Assembly (NCBI GenBank): GCA_026261815.1
Contig: JAMPIT010000890.1
Location: 7,346,001-7,410,000 of the forward strand
DNA length: 64,000 nucleotides
Direction: 5' to 3'
DNA from: Monarcha castaneiventris obscurior
Taxonomy: Eukaryota > Chordata > Aves > Passeriformes > Monarchidae
In this document: piece after piece, positions 52,723 through 64,000 of the stretch
Numbering within the stretch: position 1 is the first letter of the stretch
Layout of the letters: each line of letters starts with the position of its first letter
Notes under the pieces: model-generated
Seen by the model: the letters and a program-made list of their open reading frames with translations, nothing else
Databases searched by the model: none
Told to the model about the DNA's origin: nothing
Position numbers and translations under genes: made by a program

Positions 52723-54259
52723 ATGCCATAAAGGTGAAACATTGTATTTCTCAGGTGAACATAGATCAAATTAACTCGTAGATGCGAAAAACTACACGGA
52801 AACAAAGACAAGAAACAGTTAGCAAAGCTAAATCTAAAGCAAACTTTTGTGATTGACCCCCTTTTCACCAAAGAATCATTTTTTATTACATCAGTTCAAA
52901 TGCTCAGATGCTGAAAAAAGTGGATCAAAGCATGAGCACGTTAATCAGACTGTGGTTTAGGTATGGGAATCATAAAACGTTTTTGTGGTTTTAATTTTCC
53001 TGCTGGGATTTTTATAATTATTGTTATTTGTAAGATTTAACAGGCAAGACACTCCCATCTACATATTTTGGAAACAAAAAATTATTTTCTTTTTAAAGGA
53101 AAAGAGTAGTCAGAAAAAATAACTGTCTTTGGGAGCTGAGAAATTAAGACATTTACTACCATGCAGTTGAAAATTAAATTCTGAGAGCTTGTCATACTGC
53201 CTGTAAAAGAAAAATCAAAATGAGATGTATCCAGAAACATGTCCCTTTTCTTGTGTAGGATATGTTTTATTTATATTTTAATTTGGTTTTGAAAAGAAGG
53301 TGAATCAACAGACTGAAAAAAAAGAAGTCTTGTGTTTGAAGGTGATACAAATTAACATACATCTCAGCAATAAAATCTTTCTCAAATAACAGTTTGCTTC
53401 AGCTTTGGGCATAAGAGAAGAGCTTGTATTCAATCTTTTTTTTTTCCTACTGGGTAAGGATGATGTTTTCTCCCTCCTTGCCTTTCTCATCCCCACAGTA
53501 GCAGTGTTTTGTTTCAATGTGACCATTTATCTATTAGGTCCAGGAGTCCTGACTCGGGGACATCAAACATTGATCAATGGCAATTACTTTTATAATGACT
53601 GCGATTGTTCATCTTCTAATAACCATTCCTTTTCTTTCTTGCCAGTGACCTTTTTTTTGTGTGAATAATAATATGATTTCTTTTATTTATAGGTATTTTT
53701 TAACTATAATCCTTACTTTCATAACTGAGCCATCAAATTGGTTTAATACCTCATGTTATTAGTATTAATGAGTTATTGGTATTAGCTACTTATATTATTT
53801 GTTACAAATAAGTTTTAAATTAATGGAAAATTAATTGTAAAAGCGCAAGCTTTTATAATTATTCTCCTACCTTGTGGATTGTAAGTACCTGCCTTCATGT
53901 GGACAACTAATTGATACAGAGAACACTCTATACTTTATTTGAGCCTACACAAGAATGTACTTCGGGATGAGAAAGACTTCCAGTGACTTTTGGTCAGACC
54001 TGTAATGTAATCACACTGAAACTGGCACTGGTAATCACATTCATGGTGATTTGTACAAGCTTCATATTCACCCCTTAAAAATAGGAAAACGAGTTTGACT
54101 TGCAGGGATATTTCCAACAGCGACAATTACAGGAAATAGTATACAGAACTGCAGAAGTATTTATATAATGTGGCAAAGCAAACATCGCAGGTCTGAGTGT
54201 TCTGTGGGGAGAGATTTGCAGCTTGCAAGAGGGACAAAAATACAAATTTCAAACATTGT
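52723..54259. other. Non-genic stretch between CR1 and LTR
   Basis: AT-rich with no supported gene. A 15-base match to the MIR 3' part (ccaggagtcctgact) lies at about 53541-53555 but is too short to call an element. Confidence 0.5.
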
Positions 54260-54563
54260 TGTCATGTTTTAACCCCAGCCAGCCACACGGCCATTCACCC
54301 ACTCCCTCACCAGTGGGATCGAGGAGAGAATCAGAAGGGCAAAAGATAGAAAGCTCATGGGTGGAGATGAAGACAGTTTGATAGGTAAAGCAAAAGCCAC
54401 AAACATGAGCAAAGCAAAACAAGGAATTCTTTCACTCTTTCCCATGGGCAAGAAGGTGTTCAGCCATCCCCAGGAGAGCAGAGCCCTGTCACGTGTAACA
54501 GTGACTTGGGAAGATAAAGGACATCTCTCCAAATATCCTCTACTTTCTCCTTCTTCCTTCCAC

Positions 54564-54571
54564 TTTATATA
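54564..54571 (+). promoter_or_regulatory. TATA-like box within the solo LTR
   Basis: tttatata in the middle of the LTR, upstream of the AATAAA signal; the inferred U3 promoter element of the former provirus. Present activity is unknown. Confidence 0.45.
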
Positions 54572-54735
54572 CTGAGCATGATGTCATAGGATATGGAATA
54601 TCCCTTTAGTCAGTTTGGGTCATCTGTCTTGTATAGGTCTCCTTCCAACTTCCCTTGCACCCCTAAATTCCCTGCCAGCATGGCAGTATGAGGAGCAGAA
54701 AAGGCCTTGGCTCTGTGTGAGCCCTGCTCAGCAAT

Positions 54736-54741
54736 AATAAA
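54736..54741 (+). promoter_or_regulatory. Polyadenylation signal within the solo LTR
   Basis: AATAAA about 170 bases after the TATA-like box, consistent with the end of the R region in the plus orientation. Confidence 0.45.
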
Positions 54742-54981
54742 AAACATCTCTATGTTATCAACCCCATGTTCAGCACAAATCCAAAACACAGCCCCATACC
54801 AGCCCCTGGGAAGAAAATTAACTCTACTCCAGCCAAAACCAGCACAGTTTTTTCTTTACTATATATTTCTTTTTAGCATTAACATTGTTTTTTATGAAAA
54901 CACAGAGGGTTTTTTTTAGAAATAAATGAGCTCTAGTGAAAATACGAACTGAGCTGAAAAGGTAGCTGTAAATGTGTGCTT

Positions 54982-55096
54982 CAGCATTATGTTCTGATTA
55001 AATTAAAATTGGAATATGAATCCCTAGGCATTTAGTTAAGCTTTGTACAAACATTTACTGCAGCATTATGTTCCGATCTAGATATAATATTCCAAT
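54982..55096. repeat. Nested short direct and inverted repeats
   Basis: A 17-base direct repeat (cagcattatgttc followed by c or t and gat) occurs at 54982-54998 and 55061-55077. An inverted pair, attggaatat (55008-55017) and atattccaat (55087-55096), follows the copies. It could be a local inverted or direct duplication beside the LTR insertion. Confidence 0.8.
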
Positions 55097-55144
55097 GGTC
55101 TCTGCCCTTAACTCTATTGAATTTTTAATTTAGGGGTGGTTAAG

Positions 55145-55232
55145 TCAAAATTCATTGTTGACAAGGGGCTTTGAGCAGGAGGAGGAACTATGTGAGAGAG
55201 GTCTCTTCCAACTAGAATGGTGTGGGTTGTGT
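55145..55232 (+). mobile_element. Possible CR1 3'-tail fragment
   Basis: 'caggaggaggaactatgtga' followed by 'gaggtctcttccaactagaa' resembles the CR1 ending (ggttggaactagatgatct..aggtctcttccaac). The match is short and divergent. Confidence 0.5.
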
Positions 55233-57480
55233 AATAATCAATCAGTAGGATGTGCATACATCTATACCATATGTATTTTTGAAGTGGTTCTTGAAAGTTC
55301 TCTATGCACTTCTAATGCATATGTATATATCTGAAGATAGTTGTATGGCAAAAACAACAACAGCTAAAAATGGGATGTGAAAAGAATTAACTTCATGAAC
55401 AGAATCTTTTGTCTTTTTGCCTCCTTTTGAATCTAGTGAAGAAAGTTTCCTATGGTTGATGCAGCAAGTAACTTAGTGTTAAATAAGAGCAGTCTTCAAA
55501 AACAAAACAACCCTGCCCAGTGTAGCCATTTCTCAGAATCACTGTCCACTCCCAGAGAATATCAGAGTCACCCACAGGGGTTGCTTCCAGGTACATTGTT
55601 CACATAAGGAATGACATCTACTCCCCCTGGAAAGGTAATGTGCACTGAGAGGCAGTGAGGTAGCCAGGACCCCTTAAGCCATCTAGAGCCCTGTATGAAA
55701 CACAGATCAACAAAAAGTATTTTTCTGATATTAAACAAATTTAAATGATGGGGAGTTTTATTCTTCTGTGACACACTGTCTAATGTATGTGGCAATTTAT
55801 AGCATAGAAGGTCTCTGACTGTCCTTAAAATAGATGTCAAATTGACTTGCTATATAATGCAATGAATTACTTTACTGTTGTTGTTTTTAAAGAGATCCTT
55901 TATGTTTTGCCAAACAATGGCTTTGCAGAGTTCGATATCATAGTTATGAACCAGGTACAAGACAAAAAGTGGCCATTAATGGAAAACTTAATTTGGGTAA
56001 AAGGACCTAAATACATGGGACCAGCCTGGATTAGATTGTCAGCAGAAGGGTGGCTTTAGGCAGGAGCAAGGGGCTTAAAAGAACGAGAAAAGGGGTAGAA
56101 GTTGACTAAGTACTGAGGCTGCCCAGCAACTCCAGTCTCAATTTCCCATGTACAGCCCTAAAATAGGAACACTTTTACTGAAGTGTGTACAGACAATATG
56201 CTTTAAATGAAAGACATCATAGACAGTAGTGCCTAAGAGACCTGAAAAATCAAGTTCACAAAAAACATAAATGAGGAAAGCAGGGTGGCTTTAAAACAAC
56301 TTGCGTAGAAATGAAGGTGGGGTCAGCAAAATTCAAGTTCCCTTAAGTCAGGTCTCCCAAAAGGAGAAAGAATCAGGAGTTCAAGTGAGTAAGAAATTAA
56401 TGTAACATGACATAGTGTGAATGAGATCTCTGCAAATGAGTTAGTATGTTCCTATTTACTTTTTATACTGTGTTTACAAAAAGTTTTCTTTCAATGTAAG
56501 AACAGTATTTCAGCAGATGTTGGGACATGCAGGGATCCACAATTTATTAGAAATTCCTACCTAAGCAACTTGAGCAGGTTTTTGTTTCTCATGAGGCAGT
56601 ACAAGGAAACATTGAATTAACAGGGAAGCTATCTGTACAGAAACATTCCTTGAATTATCCATTTGAAACATGTATCCTATCTTTATCATGTGAGGGACTG
56701 TAAGCACCCAGAAAGACTGTTACTGCCTTGATTAATTGTATCTAGATCTAAGGTAGTATGTGTCATTTGGCCTTATGAGATGGCAATCCAAATTGTGGTG
56801 TGAAAGTGTATTTTAGGATCCTTCACTTAAATGTGGAAGCAGATTGATGAAAAGTGCATGTAAATGTTGATTCAGAATTGAAAATGTGCCAAGAGACTGC
56901 TAGTAAAATATTTACTGATAACTTTAAGATGGAAATATGTCTCCCTTATTGAGCTATAAGTTCAGTTTGGAAAGTGTTTCGGGGAGGAACATATTTTTAT
57001 TCATATATCTATAGTCTGTGGAGCAACATTTGCTCTTGGGGATATTTTCTTTTAGAAATTTTGTTCATGCCTGCCATAGCTTTCAAAAAAATGAAAATAA
57101 ATGTGTGTGATTATGTGTGATCATCTTCAATTGCATATACATTTAAATATTTTGGAATTGTATGAAGGCCTTATGTTATTTTAGGCCACCACAGGAGCAA
57201 AACATTTTTTTCTTGTTTTTTTGTTAAAGGTAAAGCACATTGTGATCTGAAATCTAATAAAGGAAGAAGACACAAATGATAAGCAGTTTTTCATCAGAGG
57301 GAATGTAAAGACTGAATGTTGGCCATTATTAAAGTTGGGTAATGCTATAGAAGAGATTAAGTTGTAAACAATTGTTTCTGAAAAGTGGTGGGAGGGGGTG
57401 TGCTTGCCTGAGGTTTTTTTAGCATTTTCTAATCCTATCTTTCCAAAAGGAAAAAGAGTTCCTGTTCTGTTTGAGTTTGG

Positions 57481-57531
57481 CTTTAATACTCTGCTTTAAT
57501 ACTCCTCTTTAATACTACTGCTTTGACTCTG
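57481..57531 (+). repeat. 13-bp tandem repeat, about 4 units
   Basis: Units ctttaatactctg, ctttaatactcct and ctttaatactactg, then a decayed ctttgactctg. It is an imperfect minisatellite-like array. Confidence 0.9.
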
Positions 57532-57667
57532 ATTTTTCATTTATATTTATGCAGATGATTTATCTTCCAGAGTCTCAAGATCTTCCCATCTCCGTATTCA
57601 ACTTGTCAAAACGAACCTGAAGGATGGGGTGGTTTCTACATAAGTAGAAGTGGTCTCAGCACTTGAA

Positions 57668-57733
57668 ATTTTAAATGGGAATTTTTAAAAATAAAATTCT
57701 AAATGGTATTTTAAAAAATAAAATATAAATGGG
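57668..57733 (+). repeat. Imperfect A/T-rich duplication
   Basis: The pattern aaatgg, then attttaaaaa, then taaaat occurs twice in succession at a spacing of about 35 bases, followed by a partial third copy. It is low-complexity tandem duplication. Confidence 0.6.
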
Positions 57734-60700
57734 TTTGGGTTTTTTTTTAATTAGAAGTGGAGTGAAGACTAAAAGGTAGTGTATGAATTTCAGGTAGCAA
57801 ACAGGGCAAATCTAAGCTAACTGACAGAGTCCCAGTGAATTTTTTATTTTTTTACACAAAAAATAGGTTATGTGACAAAAAGTAGATTTTTCTATCAGGG
57901 TGGTAAAAATCTTGAAACCCAAATGAACGCAGGTTGAGTGTGTACAGTAAAATCCAATGATAAAGAAGGTGTTCATGAGTAAGTTTGTTGCACCAAAACT
58001 GAAACTTTGAAGAAAGAACCTGAGGTTTCGTAGAAGTCTGCATCTTTTAGAATCTGGTGACACTGTATCTGAAGACATGTTAATGATTTCACATTGAATT
58101 AATTTACATATAGAAAACCTTTTAAAAGTGGTATTGCATTGGAAAATAGTAGATTCAAGGCAGACTTTCCTGACCTCAGTCCTGAGCTCAGAGTAGCAGG
58201 ACACTGCTTTGTGTGTCACTTCATTGGTATACTCAGCTGGTGAAGTGCTGTGTAATACAAGTGAAAGCCATCACACCAAAGTACACCTTACCATTTTAAT
58301 ATTTACTCTCTTTATGAAAGAAGCATACTCTGCTCTTACAGGAGAATGTGGGAATAATATAGCAAGTGTTTCTGTGTCTAGGAAATCTTACAGTGGTATT
58401 TTGCCATCGTGTACTGATGGGGAATTATCTTTCTGCACACTTGTGGGGTCAGTTGAACTTTTTTTTTAATGTGGTAATAACTAAGACTTCACTATAGCCT
58501 GTCTTCTAAGACTGTGGTGTTTTTTTCTTGGTAGTGTTCTGAAACACTCTGTGGCATTGCCATGATTTCTGTGATGAGAAAAAAGGGATAAGTTCATGTC
58601 AAAGTACTATGTGCTAGGGAAACTTCTAGGGAAAATGTTGTGTATCATGAATTACCGTATTTTAAAATCATAACATGAGGCTGGGATGGTTTAGAGGTTT
58701 TGGGTTGCTTGGGGGGGCCACCTCCTTTTTTTTTTTTAATCTGCCTTTTAAGGATGTAGCAGGTGGGTTTTTGCTCTAAGGAAATAGAGGGCATTTGTTG
58801 GAAAAACATTCATTTGATGGGTAACGAGCTCTTCTATTTATTTCTGGCATTGATTGGTCTGTTGTCAATACACATCTTCGTGAAGATTCCTCATAGAAAG
58901 TGACAAAAAAGAACAGCAATATTTATGTAGTCATGCTGCAGAGGGGATATTTAGCTGTATTGATTTGGTTGTTTCATATATTTCAATACTCAGAGTTTCA
59001 AGTTGGTTAAGGTGAACCCAGAGGACTTCAGTCACTATATTCAGTTAATAACAGGTGAAATCCTAACTTTAGGGTTCATAGAGATGTAGGAAACATATGT
59101 AGTTGGTAAAGTATCTTTAGTGAAATCTTCCTTTGAACAGCAAACTAATACATAATTGGATGTATTGCTTTGTTGAACAGGTGGAATTATGAACCCTTTT
59201 CATTTGGATTTCCTTGCTGCTGTTGTCCCAGAATAGCTACAGTCATAAATATTTAGACTGGTTGGTGGTTTTAGTCATTACTTTGACAAGCTGACAGTAA
59301 CTGGTTTTGTTCAACGTGAGGATGTGAGAAACAAAACAGCAGTGGGAACTAAATGCCATATTCCCTTGCAGAGTTCATTGGAGTTTTCAGTGAATACTTA
59401 ACTGTGACTTCTGACAGAAACTGTGCTATACTCTCACCTTGACAAGTTTAAAAATTGATAGTGTTTTCAAAAAGAACTGAGGTTTGTAATGTTCTGATTG
59501 CTTTTCTGAAAGCTAAGTGAAAAGAAATTAGAAATGACTGACTGAAGGAATGTAAACGCAACAACTGTGTATCTGCTTGTCTGGTACATAAAATCCACAT
59601 TCATTTTAGGGCTGTCTTGGGTAATCAAACATTCCTGCATTAACAATGGGGGGGATGCTGCAGATATGTTATATGAAGGCAGAAAAGATGAAATAAAAGT
59701 CTCTCTTACTTTTCCCTTTTGAGGAACAGAGACTGTAGCGCTGGATTACACAGCACAGGAATATATAGAAAAATTAGTCTATGCCTTTCTTTCACTGGGA
59801 ATGTGGGAATCTATCCCAATGCATGAGTTAATTAGCTGGTTTGTGCTTAGTTCAGCTTTATGCTATGGTAAATTTTAAATAAATTAATCTGACTGCATAT
59901 AGTACTTAAGCCTTAAGCCACCCTGGCCCTCCCAGGCCAGCAAGCACTTCTGGATGAAATCTCAATATATTTGTGAAAAAGGCTGTAAGATGTAGGCAGG
60001 AATCGAGACCTGAGCTGGTGTATTTTCTTGTCATACTGAGTCCTAAAACTGCCCTCACTGACCTTCTGAATAGGCCAGGTGTTATAAATGAGGCATCCTG
60101 ACACTTTTAGAGGCTTCCAGATCTTGACGGATTTCTGAGCTCCGGCTTGTCAGGTGTTGATAGCTGTTTTCTCCTCACATGTATATTCAAAAATGCCTTT
60201 AAAATGCTTGAAAATCAGTGTCATTTGAGAGATGCTGTTGTGTATTTGATCTCTTAGTTAAAATTGCAAAGCAAAAAGGTGGGGAAGGTTTCACCAGTTA
60301 GAACTTCAGATGAGTGTGCTAACTTTTGTAAACCATTAACTTAGTAACTACAAGGTAACTAGTCATCTACAATGCCTCTACGTTATTGGTAACATTATCT
60401 TTGTTTAAGGCTCTGCATTTCTGTGAATCACAGGACTTGGAAAACTTGGTATAGTATTTACCTCTGAAATGGTCATGGAAGCCTAAACACTTTTAGGATT
60501 AAGCATTATACCACTCAGAGAGGACAGAAAAAGAGTTATATGTGATTGAAACTGTTGAACTGCCATGAGTTCTAGCAGGGCTTGCATTTTCTGTGGAGAA
60601 TATCTGAAACCTAACTTAGTTTTTAAAAAACACTTTTTACTATTGGGCCAGATGATGCTGAAGGAAAACATTTATTTCTGGAGTATGCTCAGAAAAAAGG

Positions 60701-63224
60701 AAAGGGAGGCCTGGTTAAAAGATAAAGGTGTATATCCTTTCCCCTGAAAAGGCCAATTACTCTGGAAATCAGAAATGTGAAAAAACCAATGAAGTCAAAT
60801 TCATTGGCATCTTGCTTTTCAAAGGAGCATTATATAATTAGAAATACATAATTTGTGTCAGGAGTGATGATAGTAACCAGCAATGAATAATTAAGTTCCC
60901 AATTCTTTGTGTAAGTTGAGGCTGTGTAAAGGTTTTCTTTTTGATTCATGCAGCGTACAATGGAGATGTTACACATTCAAATTATAGAAAGAAACCCCTT
61001 TTTGGCTATATAAGCGAGCAGTCTTTTAACCATTGTCAGACCAATTTACTTTGTGCTTTTATTTTGTATATATGATTTCACAAATCATTTCAATGTCCTT
61101 AAATGATGTTCTGAAAACTTACTTTGAGGAGGTAACTTAATACAAGGTACCACTGTGCACCTCAGCTTTTCTACAAAGCTGCCTTTAGACATCTCCGAAT
61201 AACTTAGAATTGGGAGGATGGGGAGACGGTGGTACTGCCCTTATACAATGTGTTTTCTTCAGTATTTCTACCTTTGGTTTAGACAAACATACTTAGTATC
61301 TCAAATTAACCGTATTTTGTTTTCAAAAGATTTAAGAAAGTACTGGAAATAATAGGTAAAGCCTTAGCAGCCACTGAAGAACTCGTCTTAAGTGCTAAAT
61401 GTACAACTAGATTTGGTACCCAAACAATTTGTCCTTTGGCTATTCTGAGAAGTTAGCTGAAGATAAAGATGGGCTTTGGCAATGCTGAAATAACTCCATA
61501 CAAAACTGTGGGGCTGGAGGATAATGCACTTCCAGGGCACTGCCTGCCCTGAAGGAAAGAGCTTTGAGCCTGTTTGCATGTTTGCCTGATAAATAGTAGA
61601 GCTTGCTGCCTTTCCCTGGCAGCCTGAAAACCAGAGATGCAGCAAAGAAAACAAGAGATGCATCCACTTTTGCTTGGCCAGCACAAGTTAACCCCAGCTT
61701 GCCCCCTTGGCTCCTTGTTGCCATGACTGTGACCTCTTACTGCAGTTTCAGGAGGAAATCTTGGAGTGATAAGCTTGGGGTGTAGTGAGACAAATGGTTT
61801 CTGCAGAGCTACCCTGCACTGCATGTGGCCACAGAGTAGCAAGCCATGGTCTCAGTGGCACAGCCGTGATACCTAAGTGAATAATAATCCTAATTACTCT
61901 GTTTTTCCTTAAAAATGTGATATGGGAATCACTGATGTAAAGGTGGCTCTTCTACAGGCCTTCCTAGATATGCATATATATGCTTTACTCATCTTAGACA
62001 AAGGAAAATGGAATTTCACAAGACCTGAAAGGGAAAGTTATCTCTAAGAACCAACGCCTAGCCCTTTCTAAATGTCTGGTAAATCAGTTCCCAGCTTTGA
62101 TTTCAAAAAGATGATGAAAGTCAAAATGGAAGTCAACATCCACTCAAGTCTCACAAGTTTCAAGTGTTTGATCTTCTTTTTTTTTTTTTCTAAGGCAACA
62201 CTTCCAATCTAAATATTACTGTAATTAGTCATCCTTGACTACCCAATCCAAATGGTCTGTATGCCCTTTTACATTGGGAAGGAGGATGCAGTCTGGGACA
62301 CAAACTCAAAGTGAAGCTCTGATTCATGATCTGGATGCAGAATGAGACAATATAGTTTGTTTTAACAGTGCTTTTCAAATTTTATACACAAGAGTATACC
62401 TAAGCATCTTTCTTTATGTTATTAGTTTGTTTCTCTGGGATTGGTTTGTTGATTTGGGGAGGAGTGGGCAGCTATGCTGAGGAGGATTGTGGGAATAGCG
62501 GATCACACTGGGAAGAGATTTGCCTACAGTTCCTAACTGGTATGACTTGCTTGGTATTTGATTCATGTTTTGTTCATGTGCACAGTTGGTATTTCAGAGA
62601 TGTGTGGTAATTGCTGGAATAATGCACAAAAGATGAAGCACTCTATTTATTGGAAGAGCGTACTGTGTGTATGGATCAGCAATGTAATAGAGCTGCTTCC
62701 TGTCAGCTGGCATAAAACCCAGTGAGGACATGTTAAAGAATTGCAGAGACAAGATGAGGAGGAAGTGGCAGGAACCAACCAGTACTGCTCTCACTCTCCT
62801 TCCTACCTGTTTGAAATGTACCTTCAAACAGTGACAGTATCAGCTAAGACATTGGTGTCATTGAGCCTTCTTATTATTGTGAAGGAATTCATATTAATAT
62901 ATATACTCCATACATTGTCCTTTCCATCAAATTTAATTTTTGACAAGTGTGAGCATGCCTGTCTTATGCTGATACTTTTTTCCTGTCTTCTTTCTTTCCC
63001 TCTCTTTTCTCTCCTTTTGGTTCATTGTGTTCACTGACGGGTGGATTACTCATAGAACCTTCTCCACTATAATTTATGTTTATCTGAAAATAGGAACTGC
63101 AGTTCTTCAGTAATAATAAACTCCTCTATCTAAACAGTCTCTATTTCGATTCACTGCCTTCATTTTCTCCATGTCCTGTCATTTTTTCATTTGCTGCTGC
63201 TGTTAATCTGACATCCTTTGCTCC

Positions 63225-63240
63225 AAAAAAAAAAAAAAAA
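63225..63240 (+). repeat. Poly(A) run, 16 bases
   Basis: Homopolymer just upstream of the acceptor-like motif at 63256. The sequence before it shows no retrocopied transcript I can recognise. Confidence 0.95.
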
Positions 63241-63256
63241 TGTGTTTTATTTACAG

Positions 63257-63302
63257 GGCACAGCATTTGGAAGTGCTCCTGTACCTTCTCGCAGGCAATT
63301 AT
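63257..63302 (+). other. Micro-exon-like block (46 bases) with good splice borders
   Basis: Acceptor gttttatttacag precedes the block and a near-consensus donor (TAT followed by gtgagt) ends it. All three frames are open within it, so coding sense cannot be judged. The tract upstream of the acceptor is poly(A) rather than pyrimidine-rich beyond about 15 bases, which weakens the case. It could be a small exon, a non-coding transcript exon or chance. Confidence 0.12.
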
Positions 63303-64000
63303 GTGAGTCTCTTAAATTCCGCTCTGTGTTGTAAAGATGACTATGTGTTCATGTGCTGTAGCATGGCATGCCAATCTAGAGTTAATGCCCTGAGGTCAAT
63401 ATTCAACCGCTGGTGTTGTATATTGCCTGTAATGTGTTTGTAGCTAACAGCTTCTATTGACCCCTTCTTTATTTCTTTGTTGTGTTTTGTTTAACACATC
63501 ATGAAATGGGGCTGCGCTGTGCACTATAGACTTGCAAGAAGGGAAGAAAATACCATAATGACTCAAAGTCTGGAGGGGAATAATAATAATAATGTTATCA
63601 GCTCATGTGTGCAACATAGTAAAGAGTAGCATTGTTAAAACTAAAGAATCTCTTTTTCCTATTCTTCAAATTAATCTCCATTGCACAGACAAAAAAAAAA
63701 AATAAAAATCTGGACCTCAAGAAAAAAAGAAATGGAAAATCAAACAATGTGGTATAAGGCAGACATTACTTAGAGACCAGTTGTGTTCCTTATAGGACTT
63801 TCCTTCTAATTAATTTGAAGAACAAGTCCATCCACTGAGTTGGGGAGAAAAGGGATCTCATTCATTTTTTTTTTCTTAAATCCACTGGAATTATTGACAA
63901 TGAATAATTTTTCTTTTAAATTAAAATAAATTCCCCCTGTCGTCCACCAAAATCCCAAGAAATCGCAAACAAAATGTGCTATATATTTTTTAAAAAGAAA

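Larger units (their letters stand above)
54260..54846 (+). mobile_element. Solo LTR of an avian endogenous retrovirus
   Basis: A 587-base unit that starts tgtcatgttttaaccccagc and ends ccaaaaccagcaca, giving the TG...CA termini typical of retroviral LTRs. I recall this LTR from many bird genomes but cannot give a family name with certainty. On the plus strand a TATA-like tttatata (54564-54571) is followed about 170 bases later by AATAAA (54736-54741), the order expected of promoter and polyadenylation signal, so plus orientation is inferred. No gag, pol or env sequence or second LTR adjoins it, which indicates a solo LTR left by recombination between two LTRs. I could not find a clean target-site duplication (attgt before, gtttt after), so it is probably not very recent. 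Confidence 0.88.
54847..64000. other. Large non-genic stretch to the window end
   Basis: AT-rich sequence with a possible CR1 tail (55.15 kb), nested short repeats (54.98-55.10 kb), a 13-bp tandem repeat (57.48 kb), a GC-richer patch (about 61490-61870) and poly(A) runs at 63225-63240 and 63691-63702. Apart from a weak micro-exon-like block at 63.26 kb, no gene structure is visible. Confidence 0.5.

Noticed and set aside
53541..53555. Short MIR-like match (ccaggagtcctgact)
   Set aside because: Fifteen bases with no colinear flanking match is not enough to call an element.
54269..54919. ORFs of 70-87 codons on both strands
   Set aside because: They lie in or run out of the solo LTR and have no retroviral protein signature.
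63225..63240. Poly(A) tract as the tail of a processed pseudogene
   Set aside because: The upstream sequence shows no coding remnant and no polyadenylation signal at the usual distance.
1..64000. CRISPR arrays, bacterial operons, rRNA, tRNA, mitochondrial insertions
   Set aside because: No regularly spaced repeats, no cloverleaf or rRNA-like segments and no mitochondrial gene sequence were recognised; the repeat content is that of a bird nuclear genome.

Overview
The window looks like an AT-rich, gene-poor stretch of a bird chromosome. The main evidence is repeats. There are several CR1 LINE copies, recognisable by CR1 reverse-transcriptase peptides and by the CR1 3' end, which carries the 'tagaatcatagaatgg' motif read on its reverse strand. 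There is also one solo LTR of a type I recall as common in neoavian genomes, and two old MIR-like CORE-SINE remnants. Assignment to birds is strong. Assignment to Neoaves rests on memory of the LTR and is weak. I see no bacterial-style operons, rRNA, tRNA, CRISPR array or complete protein-coding gene.

Layout. About 0.2-0.8 kb: degraded CR1 (+). About 1.3 kb: a short CR1 3' tail (+). 7.37-8.07 kb: a better preserved CR1 (+). 8.17 kb: a (TG)n microsatellite. 8.5-9.3 kb, minus strand: the most gene-like sequence in the window, a CpG-enriched 177-base exon-like block beside the longest ORF (199 codons); I recognise neither. 14.1 kb: a MIR-like scrap, followed by a 10-bp tandem repeat at 14.6 kb. 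16.2 kb: a C-rich tract that could form a G-quadruplex on the minus strand. 21.06-21.64 kb: CR1 reverse-transcriptase palm fragment (-). 43.4 kb: a MIR-like element. 51.73-52.72 kb: the largest CR1 (-), with its 3' terminus intact. 54.26-54.85 kb: solo LTR. 55.15 kb: possible CR1 tail. 57.5 kb: a 13-bp tandem repeat. The rest is intronic or intergenic sequence without a recognised feature. GC-richer patches lie at about 5.5-6.0, 24.1-24.3, 38.5-38.8 and 61.5-61.9 kb.

No cooperating gene set is visible. The window is probably part of a large intron or a gene desert. I did not find a convincing undescribed system. The observations most worth testing are the minus-strand exon-like block at 9095-9271, a few other ORFs bounded by good splice signals (35.5, 63.3, 18.6 and 25.9 kb), perfect short hairpins at 31.1 and 47.96 kb, and AT-rich blocks that look like conserved non-coding elements. 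All of these need alignment to other genomes or transcript data, which I cannot run.
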